A stretch of 64,000 bases of DNA, taken from contig CAWHQR010000003.1 of NCBI GenBank assembly GCA_963831605.1, forward strand, positions 496,001-560,000. The letters are read 5' to 3'. The position numbers and the translations under genes were made by a program. The stretch is from DASUPK01 sp963831605 (GTDB lineage: Bacteria > Actinomycetota > Thermoleophilia > Solirubrobacterales > 70-9). The notes under the pieces are model-generated. The model was not told the origin of the DNA, did not search any database, and saw only the letters and a list, made by a program, of their open reading frames with translations. Below, piece by piece: positions 16,680 to 24,639 of the stretch; within the stretch, counting starts at the first letter, position 1; every line of letters begins with the position of its first letter.

Positions 16680-16833
16680 GCTTCTCCCAGCCTTGCTTCG
16701 CCCCGTAGATCCCCAGGGCCGCGAGCGAGAGCCCCAGATCGATCGAGAATGACGCCAGGCGACCGGGCGCTCCGGTGTAGAGCCAGGCGCCCAGTCGCTC
16801 GCGACGGCTGGTCTCTATCGTGGTCTGCTCCAT
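16657..16833 (-). CDS. Small 58-residue hydrophobic protein, function unknown
   Basis: The frame MEQTTIETSRRERLGAWLYT... contains an AWLYTGAPGRL segment and one hydrophobic helix. Small single-helix proteins with an A-W-L-x-T-G-P-x-G-x-L pattern are familiar from actinobacteria of this kind, which is the main support. Its start codon overlaps that of tig on the other strand within CCATGG, and it overlaps the ctaG end by 23 bp. No Shine-Dalgarno sequence is seen, so expression is uncertain. Confidence 0.45.
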   Translation of the reverse strand: MEQTTIETSRRERLGAWLYTGAPGRLASFSIDLGLSLAALGIYGAKQGWEKLSSIPRS

Positions 16834-18223
16834 GGAGACGACCGTAAAGGAGCTGCCCGACTCGCGGGTCCGCGTCGATGTCGACGTCGACGCGAAGGAC
16901 GTCGAGGGCAGCATCAAGAAGACCGCCGAGCAGCTCGGGCACGACATGAAGATGCCCGGCTTCCGCAAGGGCAAGGTGCCGCCCGAGATGGTGGTCCAGC
17001 GCCTCGGCCGCGAGGCCGTGCTCACCCAGGCGCTCGAGACCTCGCTCGGCGACTGGTACGAGCGCGCGATGCTCAAATCCGGCGTCAACCCCGTCGGCGA
17101 TCCGAAGCTCGATCTATCCGACCTCCCCGATGAGGGCAAGCCCCTCAAGTTCTCGATCGAGGTCGCGGTGCGGCCCGGCGCCGAGCTCGGCGAGTACAAG
17201 GGCCTGGAGGTCGGCCGCGAGGAGCCGGAGGTGCCGCAGGAGGCCGTCGACGGCGAGCTGAAGCGCCTGCAGGAGGGCTTCGCCCGCCTCAACCCGGTCG
17301 ACCGCGAGGCGAAGGAGGGGGACGTCGTCCTGATCGACTACGAGGGCAAGATCGACGGGGAGCCGTTCGAAGGCGGGACCGCCAAGGACTATCTGCTCGA
17401 GCTGGGGGAGGGCCGTGTGCTGCCCGAGCTGGAGCAGGCTCTGATCGGGGCGAATCCCGGCGATGAGCGCGCCGCGACCGTTCCGTTCCCGGACGACTAT
17501 CCAGCCGAGGAGGTCGCCGGGAAGACCGCCGAGTTCGAGGTCAACGTCAAGGAGGTTCGCGAGAAGGAGCTGCCGGAGCTCAACGACGAATTCGCTGCCG
17601 AGGCCTCGGAGTTCGAGACTCTCGCCGAGCTTCGCGATCACATCTCCGGGCAGATCGAGCAGATCCTCGAGAACCAGATCGCCGAGCGCTTCCGCGAGGC
17701 CGCTCTCGATGCCGCCGTCGCGAAGGCGAAGGTCGAGCTGCCCGAGCCGGTCGTCGAGGCCAGGGCCGCGGAGATGTGGCGCCGCGTCGAGCGGCAGTTG
17801 CAGCAGCAGGGGATGGACCCAGAGAACTACCTTCAGATACAGGGGAAGACGCGCGAGGAGATGATCCAACAGGCGCGCCCGGAGGCCGAGCAGGCACTGA
17901 AGCGCGAGGCGGTGCTCGAGGCGATCGCGAAGGCTGAGGGCATCGAGATCACCGAGGAGGAGATGCTCGAGGCGCTCCAGATCCCGCCGGGACACGAGGA
18001 CCACGGCCACGACGAGCCCGACGTCGCCCTGCAGAAGATCCGCGACTCCGGCCGCGAGGAGCTGCTCAAGGATGACCTCCGCATGCGCCGCGCCCTCGAG
18101 GTGCTGGCCGAGCAATCGAAGCCGATCCCACTGGAGCAGGCCAAGGTCCGCGAGGAGATCTGGACTCCGGAGAAGGAAGAGCAGGAGGAGAAGGGCGCCC
18201 TCTGGACGCCCGGCTCCGACTAG
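16832..18223 (+). CDS. tig: Trigger factor (ribosome-associated peptidyl-prolyl isomerase chaperone)
   Basis: A 463-residue protein. The ribosome-binding signature GFRKGKVP is at residues 43-50, the FKBP-type isomerase domain lies around 150-240 (GDVVLIDYEGKIDGEPFEGG), and the long helical C-terminal chaperone domain follows. It binds the ribosome exit tunnel and shields nascent chains. ATG 16832 gives the family N-terminus METTVKEL; a GTG 12 bp earlier is also in frame. An extra Glu/Lys-rich C-terminal tail is present. tig is usually followed by clpP and clpX; here clpP comes 1.3 kb later. Confidence 0.96.
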   Translation: METTVKELPDSRVRVDVDVDAKDVEGSIKKTAEQLGHDMKMPGFRKGKVPPEMVVQRLGREAVLTQALETSLGDWYERAMLKSGVNPVGDPKLDLSDLPDEGKPLKFSIEVAVRPGAELGEYKGLEVGREEPEVPQEAVDGELKRLQEGFARLNPVDREAKEGDVVLIDYEGKIDGEPFEGGTAKDYLLELGEGRVLPELEQALIGANPGDERAATVPFPDDYPAEEVAGKTAEFEVNVKEVREKELPELNDEFAAEASEFETLAELRDHISGQIEQILENQIAERFREAALDAAVAKAKVELPEPVVEARAAEMWRRVERQLQQQGMDPENYLQIQGKTREEMIQQARPEAEQALKREAVLEAIAKAEGIEITEEEMLEALQIPPGHEDHGHDEPDVALQKIRDSGREELLKDDLRMRRALEVLAEQSKPIPLEQAKVREEIWTPEKEEQEEKGALWTPGSD

Positions 18224-18285
18224 GTCCCGTCAAGACCCAAGCAGTCACCTCCGCTCCGCAGGGTCGCCGGAGGTGTTGAAGGGGC

Positions 18286-18882
18286 ATGAGACGCGCGATC
18301 GCCATCGGGGTGGCCGGTCTGGCAATGGCGCTGCCCGCGCCGGCTCTGGCGGCGAGCCAGGTTCGCCATTTCCAGGGCGTCCTACCGCCCGTCGGCACTC
18401 CGTCACAGCAGCAGCCCGGCGGCCTTCTGCGGCTCGACGTCGTCTTCAAGGACAACCACGGGCGGGGGAAGTTCACGCCGCGCGGTCTCACCGCGGTGAA
18501 CGTCGACGGGATGCCGCTCACCTTCTGCACGAACCAGCCTGGCGGGCAGGCGTCAGAGGGCATTCTTACCGGCTCATTCCCGACGCAGTCCAAGTTCGCC
18601 GCGACGGGGCGGAGACCCGGTCAGCCGAAGCCGAAGGCGAACAGCTACAGCTACAGCACGTCCTACACCTTCACCTCCTTCGCGGGAACGATCGGCACGA
18701 GGATCTACAAGATTCAGGGCAAGGGACCGGTGCGGACCTTCAGCACCCTGAACATCGCCCGCTACGACTTCCCGCCGCCCGGGCCGGAGAACTGCTCCTC
18801 TGGCGGTCCCCGAGGCACAAGCGGCAGCCAGTGCCGCACGGCCGGCGAGTCGAATCCCCTCCCGCTCTGCCGGATTGACTAG
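18286..18882 (+). CDS. Secreted hypothetical protein
   Basis: A 198-residue protein with a clear signal peptide (MRRAIAIGVAGLAMALPAPALA, cleavage after ALAA). The mature part has no recognised domain; it is rich in Gly, Pro, Ser and Thr with four cysteines, three of them in the last 40 residues (ENCSSG, SQCRT, PLCRID), perhaps forming disulfides. It lies between tig and a convergent DUF488 gene, overlapping the latter by 4 bp at the 3' ends. Confidence 0.72.
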   Translation: MRRAIAIGVAGLAMALPAPALAASQVRHFQGVLPPVGTPSQQQPGGLLRLDVVFKDNHGRGKFTPRGLTAVNVDGMPLTFCTNQPGGQASEGILTGSFPTQSKFAATGRRPGQPKPKANSYSYSTSYTFTSFAGTIGTRIYKIQGKGPVRTFSTLNIARYDFPPPGPENCSSGGPRGTSGSQCRTAGESNPLPLCRID

Positions 18883-19415
18883 ATCCCGAGCGAGGTCTGT
18901 GGCTCCGGGTAGGTGACCCGTCCGCCCTCGGCGACGGCGGATTCGGTCATCTGGTGCGGCGTCAGCGATCCGTCAGGCCCCAGGTGGAGGACTCGCCAGC
19001 CTCTGGCGCTCAGAGCGTCCGCCAGCAGCCGACGGTGGCAGTGCTGCCAGTCGCCCTCCGCGCACATCACGGCCGTGCGGCGCTCCAGCGCCAGGGACTC
19101 GAGCATCTCGAGGCCCGCCTGAAAGGAGTCGGTCGCCATGTGGTCGGCGTAGCCGCGGAACGCCCCCTCCGGGACGGCGGTGTTGACCGAATCCGGCTGT
19201 GATTCTCGCCGGCCGCCCAGGTCGGCCCCCAGTGGGGCGTAGCCGATTCCGGCCGCCTTCATCGTTCCGGCCAACGCCGAGCGGTTGAACTGCGGGTAGC
19301 GGGAACGCGGGTTGGCCCGAACGTCCGCGATCAGCTCGACTCCGGCTCCGCGGACGAGTTCGAGGAACTCTTCTTCCTCGTGATTCGAGTGCCCCACGGT
19401 GAGGATCTCCTTCAC
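18879..19415 (-). CDS. DUF488 family protein
   Basis: A 178-residue match to DUF488: start ILTVGHSNHEEEEFLELV, then IADVRANPRSRYPQFN, and the MCAEGDWQHCHRRLLAD motif with Cys and His residues near the C-terminus. The family is widespread and of unknown biochemical activity; the CxE...CHR cluster suggests a thiol- or metal-based site. The gene is divergent from clpP with 68 bp between the two starts. Confidence 0.88.
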   Translation of the reverse strand: MKEILTVGHSNHEEEEFLELVRGAGVELIADVRANPRSRYPQFNRSALAGTMKAAGIGYAPLGADLGGRRESQPDSVNTAVPEGAFRGYADHMATDSFQAGLEMLESLALERRTAVMCAEGDWQHCHRRLLADALSARGWRVLHLGPDGSLTPHQMTESAVAEGGRVTYPEPQTSLGI

Positions 19416-19483
19416 TCGCAGCCGACCCTACTCGCGCCCGCCCCGGTTTGCCCGCCGCCCCCGGTCGCTATGCTGCCCGCCTC

Positions 19484-20068
19484 ATGAGTCCCCTTGTCCC
19501 AATGGTGGTCGAGCAGACGTCCCGCGGCGAGCGGGCGTTCGACATCTACTCGCGGCTGCTCAACGAGCGGATCATCTTCCTCGGCACTCCGGTGACCGAG
19601 GACATCGCGAACCTGATCGTCGCCCAGCTCATTCATCTGGAGTCGGAGGACCCGGACAAGGACGTCTCGATCTACATCAACTCGCCCGGCGGCTCGGTCT
19701 ACGCCGGCCTTGCGATCTATGACGCGATGCAGTTCATCAAGCCCGACGTATCGACCATCTGCGTGGGCGTCGCGATGAGCATGGGCGCCCTGCTGCTCGC
19801 CGGCGGCGCGCCTGAGAAGCGGATGGCGCTGCCCAACTCGAAGATCCTGATTCACCAGGTGTCGGGCGGCTTCTCCGGCCAGGCGACCGACATCGAGATC
19901 CACGCCAAGGAGATCATCGACGTCCGCCAGCGTCTCGACGAGATCATCTCCAAGCACACCGGTCAGCCGCTCGAGAAGGTCGCGAAGGACACCGAGCGGG
20001 ACTACTTCATGAGCGCGGCAGAGGCGAAGGAGTACAAGATCGTCGACCGCGTGATCGAGCATCGGTAG
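19484..20068 (+). CDS. clpP: ATP-dependent Clp protease proteolytic subunit
   Basis: A 194-residue serine protease subunit that forms the two-ring barrel fed by ClpX or ClpC. The triad is Ser99 (GVAMSMGALLL), His124 (ILIHQ) and Asp173 (TERDYFMSA). ATG 19484 gives MSPLVPMVVEQTSRGERAFD, the normal N-terminus; the frame is open 12 codons further. Only one clpP copy is seen here, while many actinobacteria have two. Type I repeat A starts in its stop codon. Confidence 0.96.
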   Translation: MSPLVPMVVEQTSRGERAFDIYSRLLNERIIFLGTPVTEDIANLIVAQLIHLESEDPDKDVSIYINSPGGSVYAGLAIYDAMQFIKPDVSTICVGVAMSMGALLLAGGAPEKRMALPNSKILIHQVSGGFSGQATDIEIHAKEIIDVRQRLDEIISKHTGQPLEKVAKDTERDYFMSAAEAKEYKIVDRVIEHR

Positions 20069-20134
20069 CGGCCACCAGGTCGCATTCTGTTACGTAGGGC
20101 GACCGCTTGTGGCCGCGATTTGATGGCGAAGCCG
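20068..20134 (+). repeat. Structured intergenic repeat type I, copy A
   Basis: Left arm GCGGCCAC-CA-GGTCGC (20068-20083) pairs with GCGACC-GCTT-GTGGCCGC (20099-20116). The apical part is only 15 nt. It is followed by the shared box TGATGGCGAAGCCG (20121-20134), whose ATG is the start of the M23 peptidase gene. The first G of the left arm is the last base of the clpP stop codon. It could act as a 3' end structure for clpP and a leader for the next gene. Confidence 0.8.
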
Positions 20135-20908
20135 TCCCTCGTAATCGTGGCGCTCGCGTTGATCCTGCTTGTCCCCTCGGCTCTCGCGGACGACGCGATC
20201 GTTCAGAAGGCCTCCGTTTCGCCCGATCGCGGCTTCACCGACTCGGCCGATGGCGTCCGCATCGATTTCCGGTTGAGCGGCTCGGCGCCCGCTGACGTGA
20301 CGATCAGGATCGCCGGCGGCGGCGACGAGGTCCGCCGGATCGAGATGCCCGGCGTGCAGCCCGCAACCGACAAGACGGTGAGGTGGGACGGGCTCACCAA
20401 CGGCGGCCGGCTGGTGGCGGACGGGACCTATCACGTGATCATCGCCGTCGCGGGCGGCAACGAGAAGGACGCCGGTTCGGTCGAGCTTCACCGCCACTTC
20501 TTCCCGGTGCGCGGTCCGCATGGGGCGCGCGGGGCGGTGGGCGAGTTCGGGGCGCCGCGCAATGGCGGCCGGGTGCACAAGGGCTTCGACGTCACCGCCC
20601 GCTGCGGCACGCCGTTGGCGGCGGTGACGACGGGGACGATCGTGAAGCGGGCCTACGACGCGCGGCTCGACGGCAACTTCATCGTGCTCCGCGGCCTGGG
20701 GGAGAGGCGGAAGTACTGGTACGCGCACATGCTCCATCCCTCCGGCTTCCAGAAGGGCGATCTCGTCCACGTCGGCCAGATCGTCGGCTTCGTGGGCAAG
20801 ACGGGCAATGCCAGGACCGTCGGCTGCCATCTCCACTTCGAGGTCCACGTGAGCGGGCATCCGGTCAACCCGCTCCCCTACCTCCGGGCCTGGGACCGCT
20901 TCAGCTAG
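20123..20908 (+). CDS. M23 family (LytM-like) metallopeptidase, secreted
   Basis: About 261 residues, with an N-terminal signal peptide (PSLVIVALALILLVPSALA). A FlgD/bacterial Ig-like region (residues 30-120, with RWDGLTNGGRLVADGTY) precedes the peptidase domain. Zinc ligands are visible in HKGFD and HLHFE, with GFVGKTGNA between them. Such enzymes cut peptidoglycan cross-bridges or activate other hydrolases outside the cell. The start codon ATG 20123 lies in the conserved box of repeat A. Confidence 0.88.
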   Translation: MAKPSLVIVALALILLVPSALADDAIVQKASVSPDRGFTDSADGVRIDFRLSGSAPADVTIRIAGGGDEVRRIEMPGVQPATDKTVRWDGLTNGGRLVADGTYHVIIAVAGGNEKDAGSVELHRHFFPVRGPHGARGAVGEFGAPRNGGRVHKGFDVTARCGTPLAAVTTGTIVKRAYDARLDGNFIVLRGLGERRKYWYAHMLHPSGFQKGDLVHVGQIVGFVGKTGNARTVGCHLHFEVHVSGHPVNPLPYLRAWDRFS

Positions 20909-20944
20909 CCGCAGCCTGCTCGCTCCGCGGGATAATGCGCGGCG

Positions 20945-21346
20945 ATGTCAGAGGAGAACGTCGTGATCGTCCGCGAGGGCTTCAAGCGATTCCTGGCCGC
21001 CCGTGAATTCGCGCCGGACCTCGCCACGGACGATTTCGTCTGGGACATGTCGAACTTCCACGGCTGGCCCGAGCAGCAGGTGTATGAAGGCCCCGACGGA
21101 GCGGCATCCTTCTTCAACACCTGGTTGGAGGCCTGGGAGGACTGGGAGCTCGAGGTGGAATCCCTCCACGACGGGGGCGACAAGGTCGTTGCTCTCGTGA
21201 ACCAGCGTGGAACGTCGAAAGCGGCCGGGATGCCCGTTGAGATGTCGTTCGCCATGGTCTTCACGCTTCGCGATGGCAAGCAGTCCCGGATGGATATGTA
21301 CTCGGACCGGGACGAGGCCCTCGCGTCCGCCGGATTGTCGGAGTAG
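20945..21346 (+). CDS. SnoaL-like (NTF2 fold) protein
   Basis: A 133-residue protein beginning MSEENVVIVREGFKRFLAAR, typical of SnoaL-like single-domain proteins, with WxxxGxDKVVALVNQRGT and FTLRDGKQSRMDMYSDRDEAL at the C-terminus. The NTF2 fold houses small-molecule isomerases and hydrolases or simply binds ligands; no catalytic residue can be assigned. It is convergent with the VOC gene, 6 bp apart. Confidence 0.82.
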   Translation: MSEENVVIVREGFKRFLAAREFAPDLATDDFVWDMSNFHGWPEQQVYEGPDGAASFFNTWLEAWEDWELEVESLHDGGDKVVALVNQRGTSKAAGMPVEMSFAMVFTLRDGKQSRMDMYSDRDEALASAGLSE

Positions 21347-21352
21347 CGGCTC

Positions 21353-21694
21353 TCAGGACGCATCCGCCGAGAGCCCGAACGGGCTGCCCTCGGAGTCACG
21401 GCAGACGGCCCAGCGCTCACCTGGATGGATCACCGAGCCGCCCAGGTCCTGGACGCGCTGAAGCGCGGCGGGAAGATCGGCGACGGTGAAATAGGGCAGC
21501 GACGCGGTGTCGCCCGGACCCGGTCCACGCTCGTGCACTCCCAGGCGCAGCTCGCCCCCGTCGGTCTCCCAGCCCGCCCCGGCATCGCTGGGCCGTGGCG
21601 CGAGCTCGGCGCCGAGCACCTCGCTCCAGAACTTCCGCGCGCGAACAGGATCGTCGGCCGGGAACTCGATCAGTGGTCGCCGAGCCTCGTCCAT
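21353..21694 (-). CDS. VOC family protein (glyoxalase/bleomycin-resistance fold)
   Basis: A 113-residue protein with the beta-alpha-beta-beta-beta pattern of the vicinal oxygen chelate family: IEFPADDPVRARKFWSEVLG at the start and a C-terminal DSEGSPFGLSA. One metal glutamate/histidine set is not obvious, so it may be a non-catalytic member. The start at ATG 21694 gives the family N-terminus; the frame is open far upstream without meaning. Confidence 0.82.
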   Translation of the reverse strand: MDEARRPLIEFPADDPVRARKFWSEVLGAELAPRPSDAGAGWETDGGELRLGVHERGPGPGDTASLPYFTVADLPAALQRVQDLGGSVIHPGERWAVCRDSEGSPFGLSADAS

Positions 21695-21702
21695 AGCGGT
21701 CA

Positions 21703-21849
21703 CTACTTGTGGTGCTGGATCAACTTGAGCTTCTCGGTCTGAGTGTTGGCGGCTCCGCCCTCCGGCGTATAGCTGACCGACATCGTCACGCGAGCCTTGC
21801 CGTTTTGGCGGAGCTTCCGCTGAGAGCGAACGAGCCGGGGCCCGAGGCG
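21703..21849 (-). pseudogene. C-terminal fragment of a secreted protein
   Basis: The frame ending at TAG 21703-21705 reads ARVTMSVSYTPEGGAANTQT followed by a Lys-rich end. A terminal T/S-Y-T-P-x-G-G-x-x-N-T-Q-T motif is a familiar end of secreted repeat proteins in this group of actinobacteria. Upstream the frame has no start or signal peptide and appears broken, so this is probably a gene remnant. Nothing else is recognised up to 22037. Confidence 0.4.
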
Positions 21850-22037
21850 TGAACGGCGGCCGTCCCTTTGCCTTTCTTCTTGTTGCGCGTCGTCGCGCCC
21901 TCTCTTTCCCCCTGGCCCTTACGGTTGCGTGTCCAATCCTGTCAGATCGGAGATCCGCCGCAACCGGATGGCGACGCCCTCCTGACATCGTCGGCGGGTA
22001 TCTTCGCCTCGAGCGCTGAGCGACCGAAGGAGCGACC

Positions 22038-22520
22038 ATGTCCGAGCAAGCGATGGAGCATGCGGTGCAGGAGGCACTGGCGCGAGAGGGAATCGCCGAG
22101 GAGGTGCTGGCGGCGGGTCAATTCAACCCCCGGGGGCACAGCGGTTCGATGTTCGAAGGCGGACTGGCGGGCGGCGAGCTTGGCGGCGCAGCTGGCTCGG
22201 TCGGTGAGGCCGTCGGCGAGGTCGCGGGTGTCGCCGGGGGAATGCGAGCAAACGCCGCCGGCCACGGCATGCCGCAGTGGATGCTGGTAGGGGTGACTTC
22301 GGACGCGGTCTACGGATTCGACGGGCGCTCGAGGAGCAAGACACCCGGTGAGCTGATCTTCAAGGCCGAGCGGACGGGGCTCGAGGTGAAGGTTCACCAG
22401 CGAGCGAACGTGCGCGTACTCGAGCTGATCCACCCCGAGACTGGATCGCGGATCGAGCTCGAGGGAAATCGGCTGCCGATCACCCACAGCAAGGACGTGA
22501 TTTCCGAGCTCAGTGGCTGA
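22038..22520 (+). CDS. Hypothetical protein, Gly/Ala-rich with a PH-like tail
   Basis: A 160-residue protein. The N-terminal 35 residues are helical (MEHAVQEALAREGIAEEVLAAG), residues 45-75 are very Gly/Ala-rich (possibly a membrane-interacting linker), and the C-terminal half (WMLVGVTSDAVYGFDG to LITHSKDV-like end) looks like a compact beta-rich domain. No family is recognised. It follows an ATG with a GAAGGAG-like site and is convergent with the sigma factor gene, overlapping by 11 bp. Confidence 0.65.
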   Translation: MSEQAMEHAVQEALAREGIAEEVLAAGQFNPRGHSGSMFEGGLAGGELGGAAGSVGEAVGEVAGVAGGMRANAAGHGMPQWMLVGVTSDAVYGFDGRSRSKTPGELIFKAERTGLEVKVHQRANVRVLELIHPETGSRIELEGNRLPITHSKDVISELSG

Positions 22521-23469
22521 GCTCTGGCGGGGGCTTCTGTTTCTTTCGTTCCCGGACCTGCTCCAGCAGGGCCCAGGCATCGCCGACCTCGCCGAGGTGA
22601 CGCAGCTTGTCCGGATTGACGACCGAGTTGATCCCCTGGATCTGGCCGTCGGCGATGTCGACCGCCATCGCGCTGAAGACCGCGCCGTTCTCGTCGAGGA
22701 AGAGCGCGCCCGGCTGCCCGTTGACCTCGACGGGCTGAATGCTGAGGTTGGGGAGCGCCCAGCCCGTCTTCGCCCAGTTGCGGAGCGTGCGGGCGACGCG
22801 ATCGCGGCCGTGCAGCGACCGCGCGATCGCCGGAGCCTTGCCGCCACCGTCGCCCGTCAGCACGACGTCCTCGGCGAGCAGCGCCTCCAGCTCCTTCATG
22901 TTGCCCTGCTGAGCCGCCGCGAAGAAGCGGCCGGCGAGCTCCTCGCGCTTCTCCTTGGACGCCTCGAAGCGAGGCTTGTCCTGATCGACGTGACGCCGCG
23001 CCCGAGTCGCGAGCTGGCGGGCGTTGTCCTCGCTCTTGCCGATGATCTGCGCAATCTCGGCGTAGTCGTAGTCGAAGACGTCGTGGAGGAGGAGGGCGGC
23101 CCGTTGCTCAGGTGAGAGGTTCTCGAGCAGGACGAGGAAGGCGAGGGACAGCGAGTCGGCCATCTCGGCGTGACGCTCCGGGTCCTCGCGGGTGTCCACG
23201 ACGATGGGCTCGGGCAGCCATTCGCCGACATAGGTCTCGCGGCGCGCGCGAGCCGAGCGGAGCTCGTCGATCGCGAGCCGCGTGGTGATCGTGGCCACGT
23301 AGGCGCGCGGAGACTCGAGGCGCTCGCCTCTCTCGAGCGCTGCGTTGACACGCAACAGCGCCTCCTGCACCACGTCCTCGGCCTCCGCGACGCTGCCGAG
23401 CATCCGGTAGGCGATCGCGAAGGACCGGGGACGAAGCTCCTCGAGGAGCTGATCGTTGGACTCGTTCAT
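22510..23469 (-). CDS. ECF RNA polymerase sigma factor of the SigJ/ECF41 type with C-terminal SnoaL-like domain
   Basis: A 319-residue protein. Sigma region 2 (LRPRSFAIAYRMLGSVAEAEDVVQEA) and region 4 (LSPEQRAALLLHDVFDYDYAEIAQIIGKSEDNAR) are followed from about residue 190 by a SnoaL-like domain, the hallmark of the ECF41 group, where this extension replaces an anti-sigma factor. The following gene overlaps it by 4 bp and is an NAD-dependent epimerase, one of the recognised ECF41 partners (carboxymuconolactone decarboxylase, oxidoreductase or epimerase genes). ATG 23469 gives the normal N-terminus. Confidence 0.9.
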   Translation of the reverse strand: MNESNDQLLEELRPRSFAIAYRMLGSVAEAEDVVQEALLRVNAALERGERLESPRAYVATITTRLAIDELRSARARRETYVGEWLPEPIVVDTREDPERHAEMADSLSLAFLVLLENLSPEQRAALLLHDVFDYDYAEIAQIIGKSEDNARQLATRARRHVDQDKPRFEASKEKREELAGRFFAAAQQGNMKELEALLAEDVVLTGDGGGKAPAIARSLHGRDRVARTLRNWAKTGWALPNLSIQPVEVNGQPGALFLDENGAVFSAMAVDIADGQIQGINSVVNPDKLRHLGEVGDAWALLEQVRERKKQKPPPELSH

Positions 23470-24455
23470 GCGGCGAGAGGCCTCCGGTCGTCCGTAGCGA
23501 TCCGTCCCGCGGGGTCGGCGGCCAGCTCCGCGAACCCGTCCCGCCAGTTCGGGTGCCTCGGGGTCCAGCCGAGCTCCCGCTTCGCCTTGGCGTTCGATTG
23601 TCCGCGCAACTCGGTCATCATGATCACGCCCGGCTGGCCCGCGACGAGGCGTCCGAGCCACTTGGGAACCCGCCTGGGGGCCGGTGCACCGATCATCTCC
23701 GCCATCCCCGGCAGCCAATCACGGACCCGCTCGGGGTTGTCGTCCACGACGTTGTAGACGCCCGCCTCGCCACCCTCGACTGCCGCCAGGGTCGCGTCGG
23801 CGGCGTCCTCGATGTGGATGAACGACCAGACGCCTCCGCCATCGCCGACGATCGGGAACTTGCGCTGCCGGATCGGCTCGAGATGCTCGCCGCCGGTCCA
23901 CAGACTCGTCCCGGGGCCGTAGAACCCTCCGTAGCGAAGGGCGATGCCGACGGTCCAGTCGGCGCCCGTCACTGCCTCCTCGACGTACCGGATCGCTCCG
24001 AACGTCTCGCGGACCGGACCGATGGGATCCGGGTCGAGCGGGTCTTCCTCGGTCTTCACCGGGCCTCCGACCCGCTCGTACAGCCAGGCAGCGAAGCTCT
24101 GTGCCACGAATCGCTGCGCACCGATCGCCTTGCCGGCGGCGAGGAGATGGTCGGTCCCCTCAGTCCGCAGCCGGTTGGTCATCTCGAACGCCCGGTCCAC
24201 GTTCCGCATGCTCCCGAGGTCGGAGATCGCCGTCAGCTCGTGGACGATCACCTCGGGCTCGGCCTTCGCGACCGCCGACGCGACCTCCTCCGCGTCGAGT
24301 GCGTCCGCGATGGCCGCGCGGGCGCCGAGCTCCTCGACAACCGAGGCCTTTGACGGAGTCCTGGTCATGCCGGTGACCTCATGCCCGCGGTCGACCAGCT
24401 TCGGTAGGAGCTGTCTGCCCAGTGCTCCGGTTGCTCCTGCGACGAAGATCCTCAT
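23466..24455 (-). CDS. NAD-dependent epimerase/dehydratase, ECF41-linked
   Basis: A 329-residue extended SDR starting MRIFVAGATGALGRQLLPKL, with GATGALG as the nucleotide loop. The expected Tyr-x-x-x-Lys is not obvious (the region reads FVAQSFAAWLYER), so it may be an atypical, NmrA-like or reductase-type member. ATG 24455 is preceded by AAGGAGG. It is the first gene of a two-gene operon with the ECF41 sigma factor, and ECF41 promoters usually lie in front of such a partner, so it is probably the sigma factor's own target. Confidence 0.85.
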   Translation of the reverse strand: MRIFVAGATGALGRQLLPKLVDRGHEVTGMTRTPSKASVVEELGARAAIADALDAEEVASAVAKAEPEVIVHELTAISDLGSMRNVDRAFEMTNRLRTEGTDHLLAAGKAIGAQRFVAQSFAAWLYERVGGPVKTEEDPLDPDPIGPVRETFGAIRYVEEAVTGADWTVGIALRYGGFYGPGTSLWTGGEHLEPIRQRKFPIVGDGGGVWSFIHIEDAADATLAAVEGGEAGVYNVVDDNPERVRDWLPGMAEMIGAPAPRRVPKWLGRLVAGQPGVIMMTELRGQSNAKAKRELGWTPRHPNWRDGFAELAADPAGRIATDDRRPLAA

Positions 24456-24639
24456 GATTTGCCTCCTTCGGGTCGATCTACCCCTAAGACGAGGTGGGCA
24501 CGCCTCCAGTGACACCTCGTCGGAAGGAAACCGGCCGCTCGCGGCGTAACCAGATTCCGCAAGGTCGAGGTCGGCGGGCGTCTAAGCTTCCAGCGAGGAA
24601 GGAGCCGGCCGGGCGAAGCGAGACCGAGGGAGTATTCCG

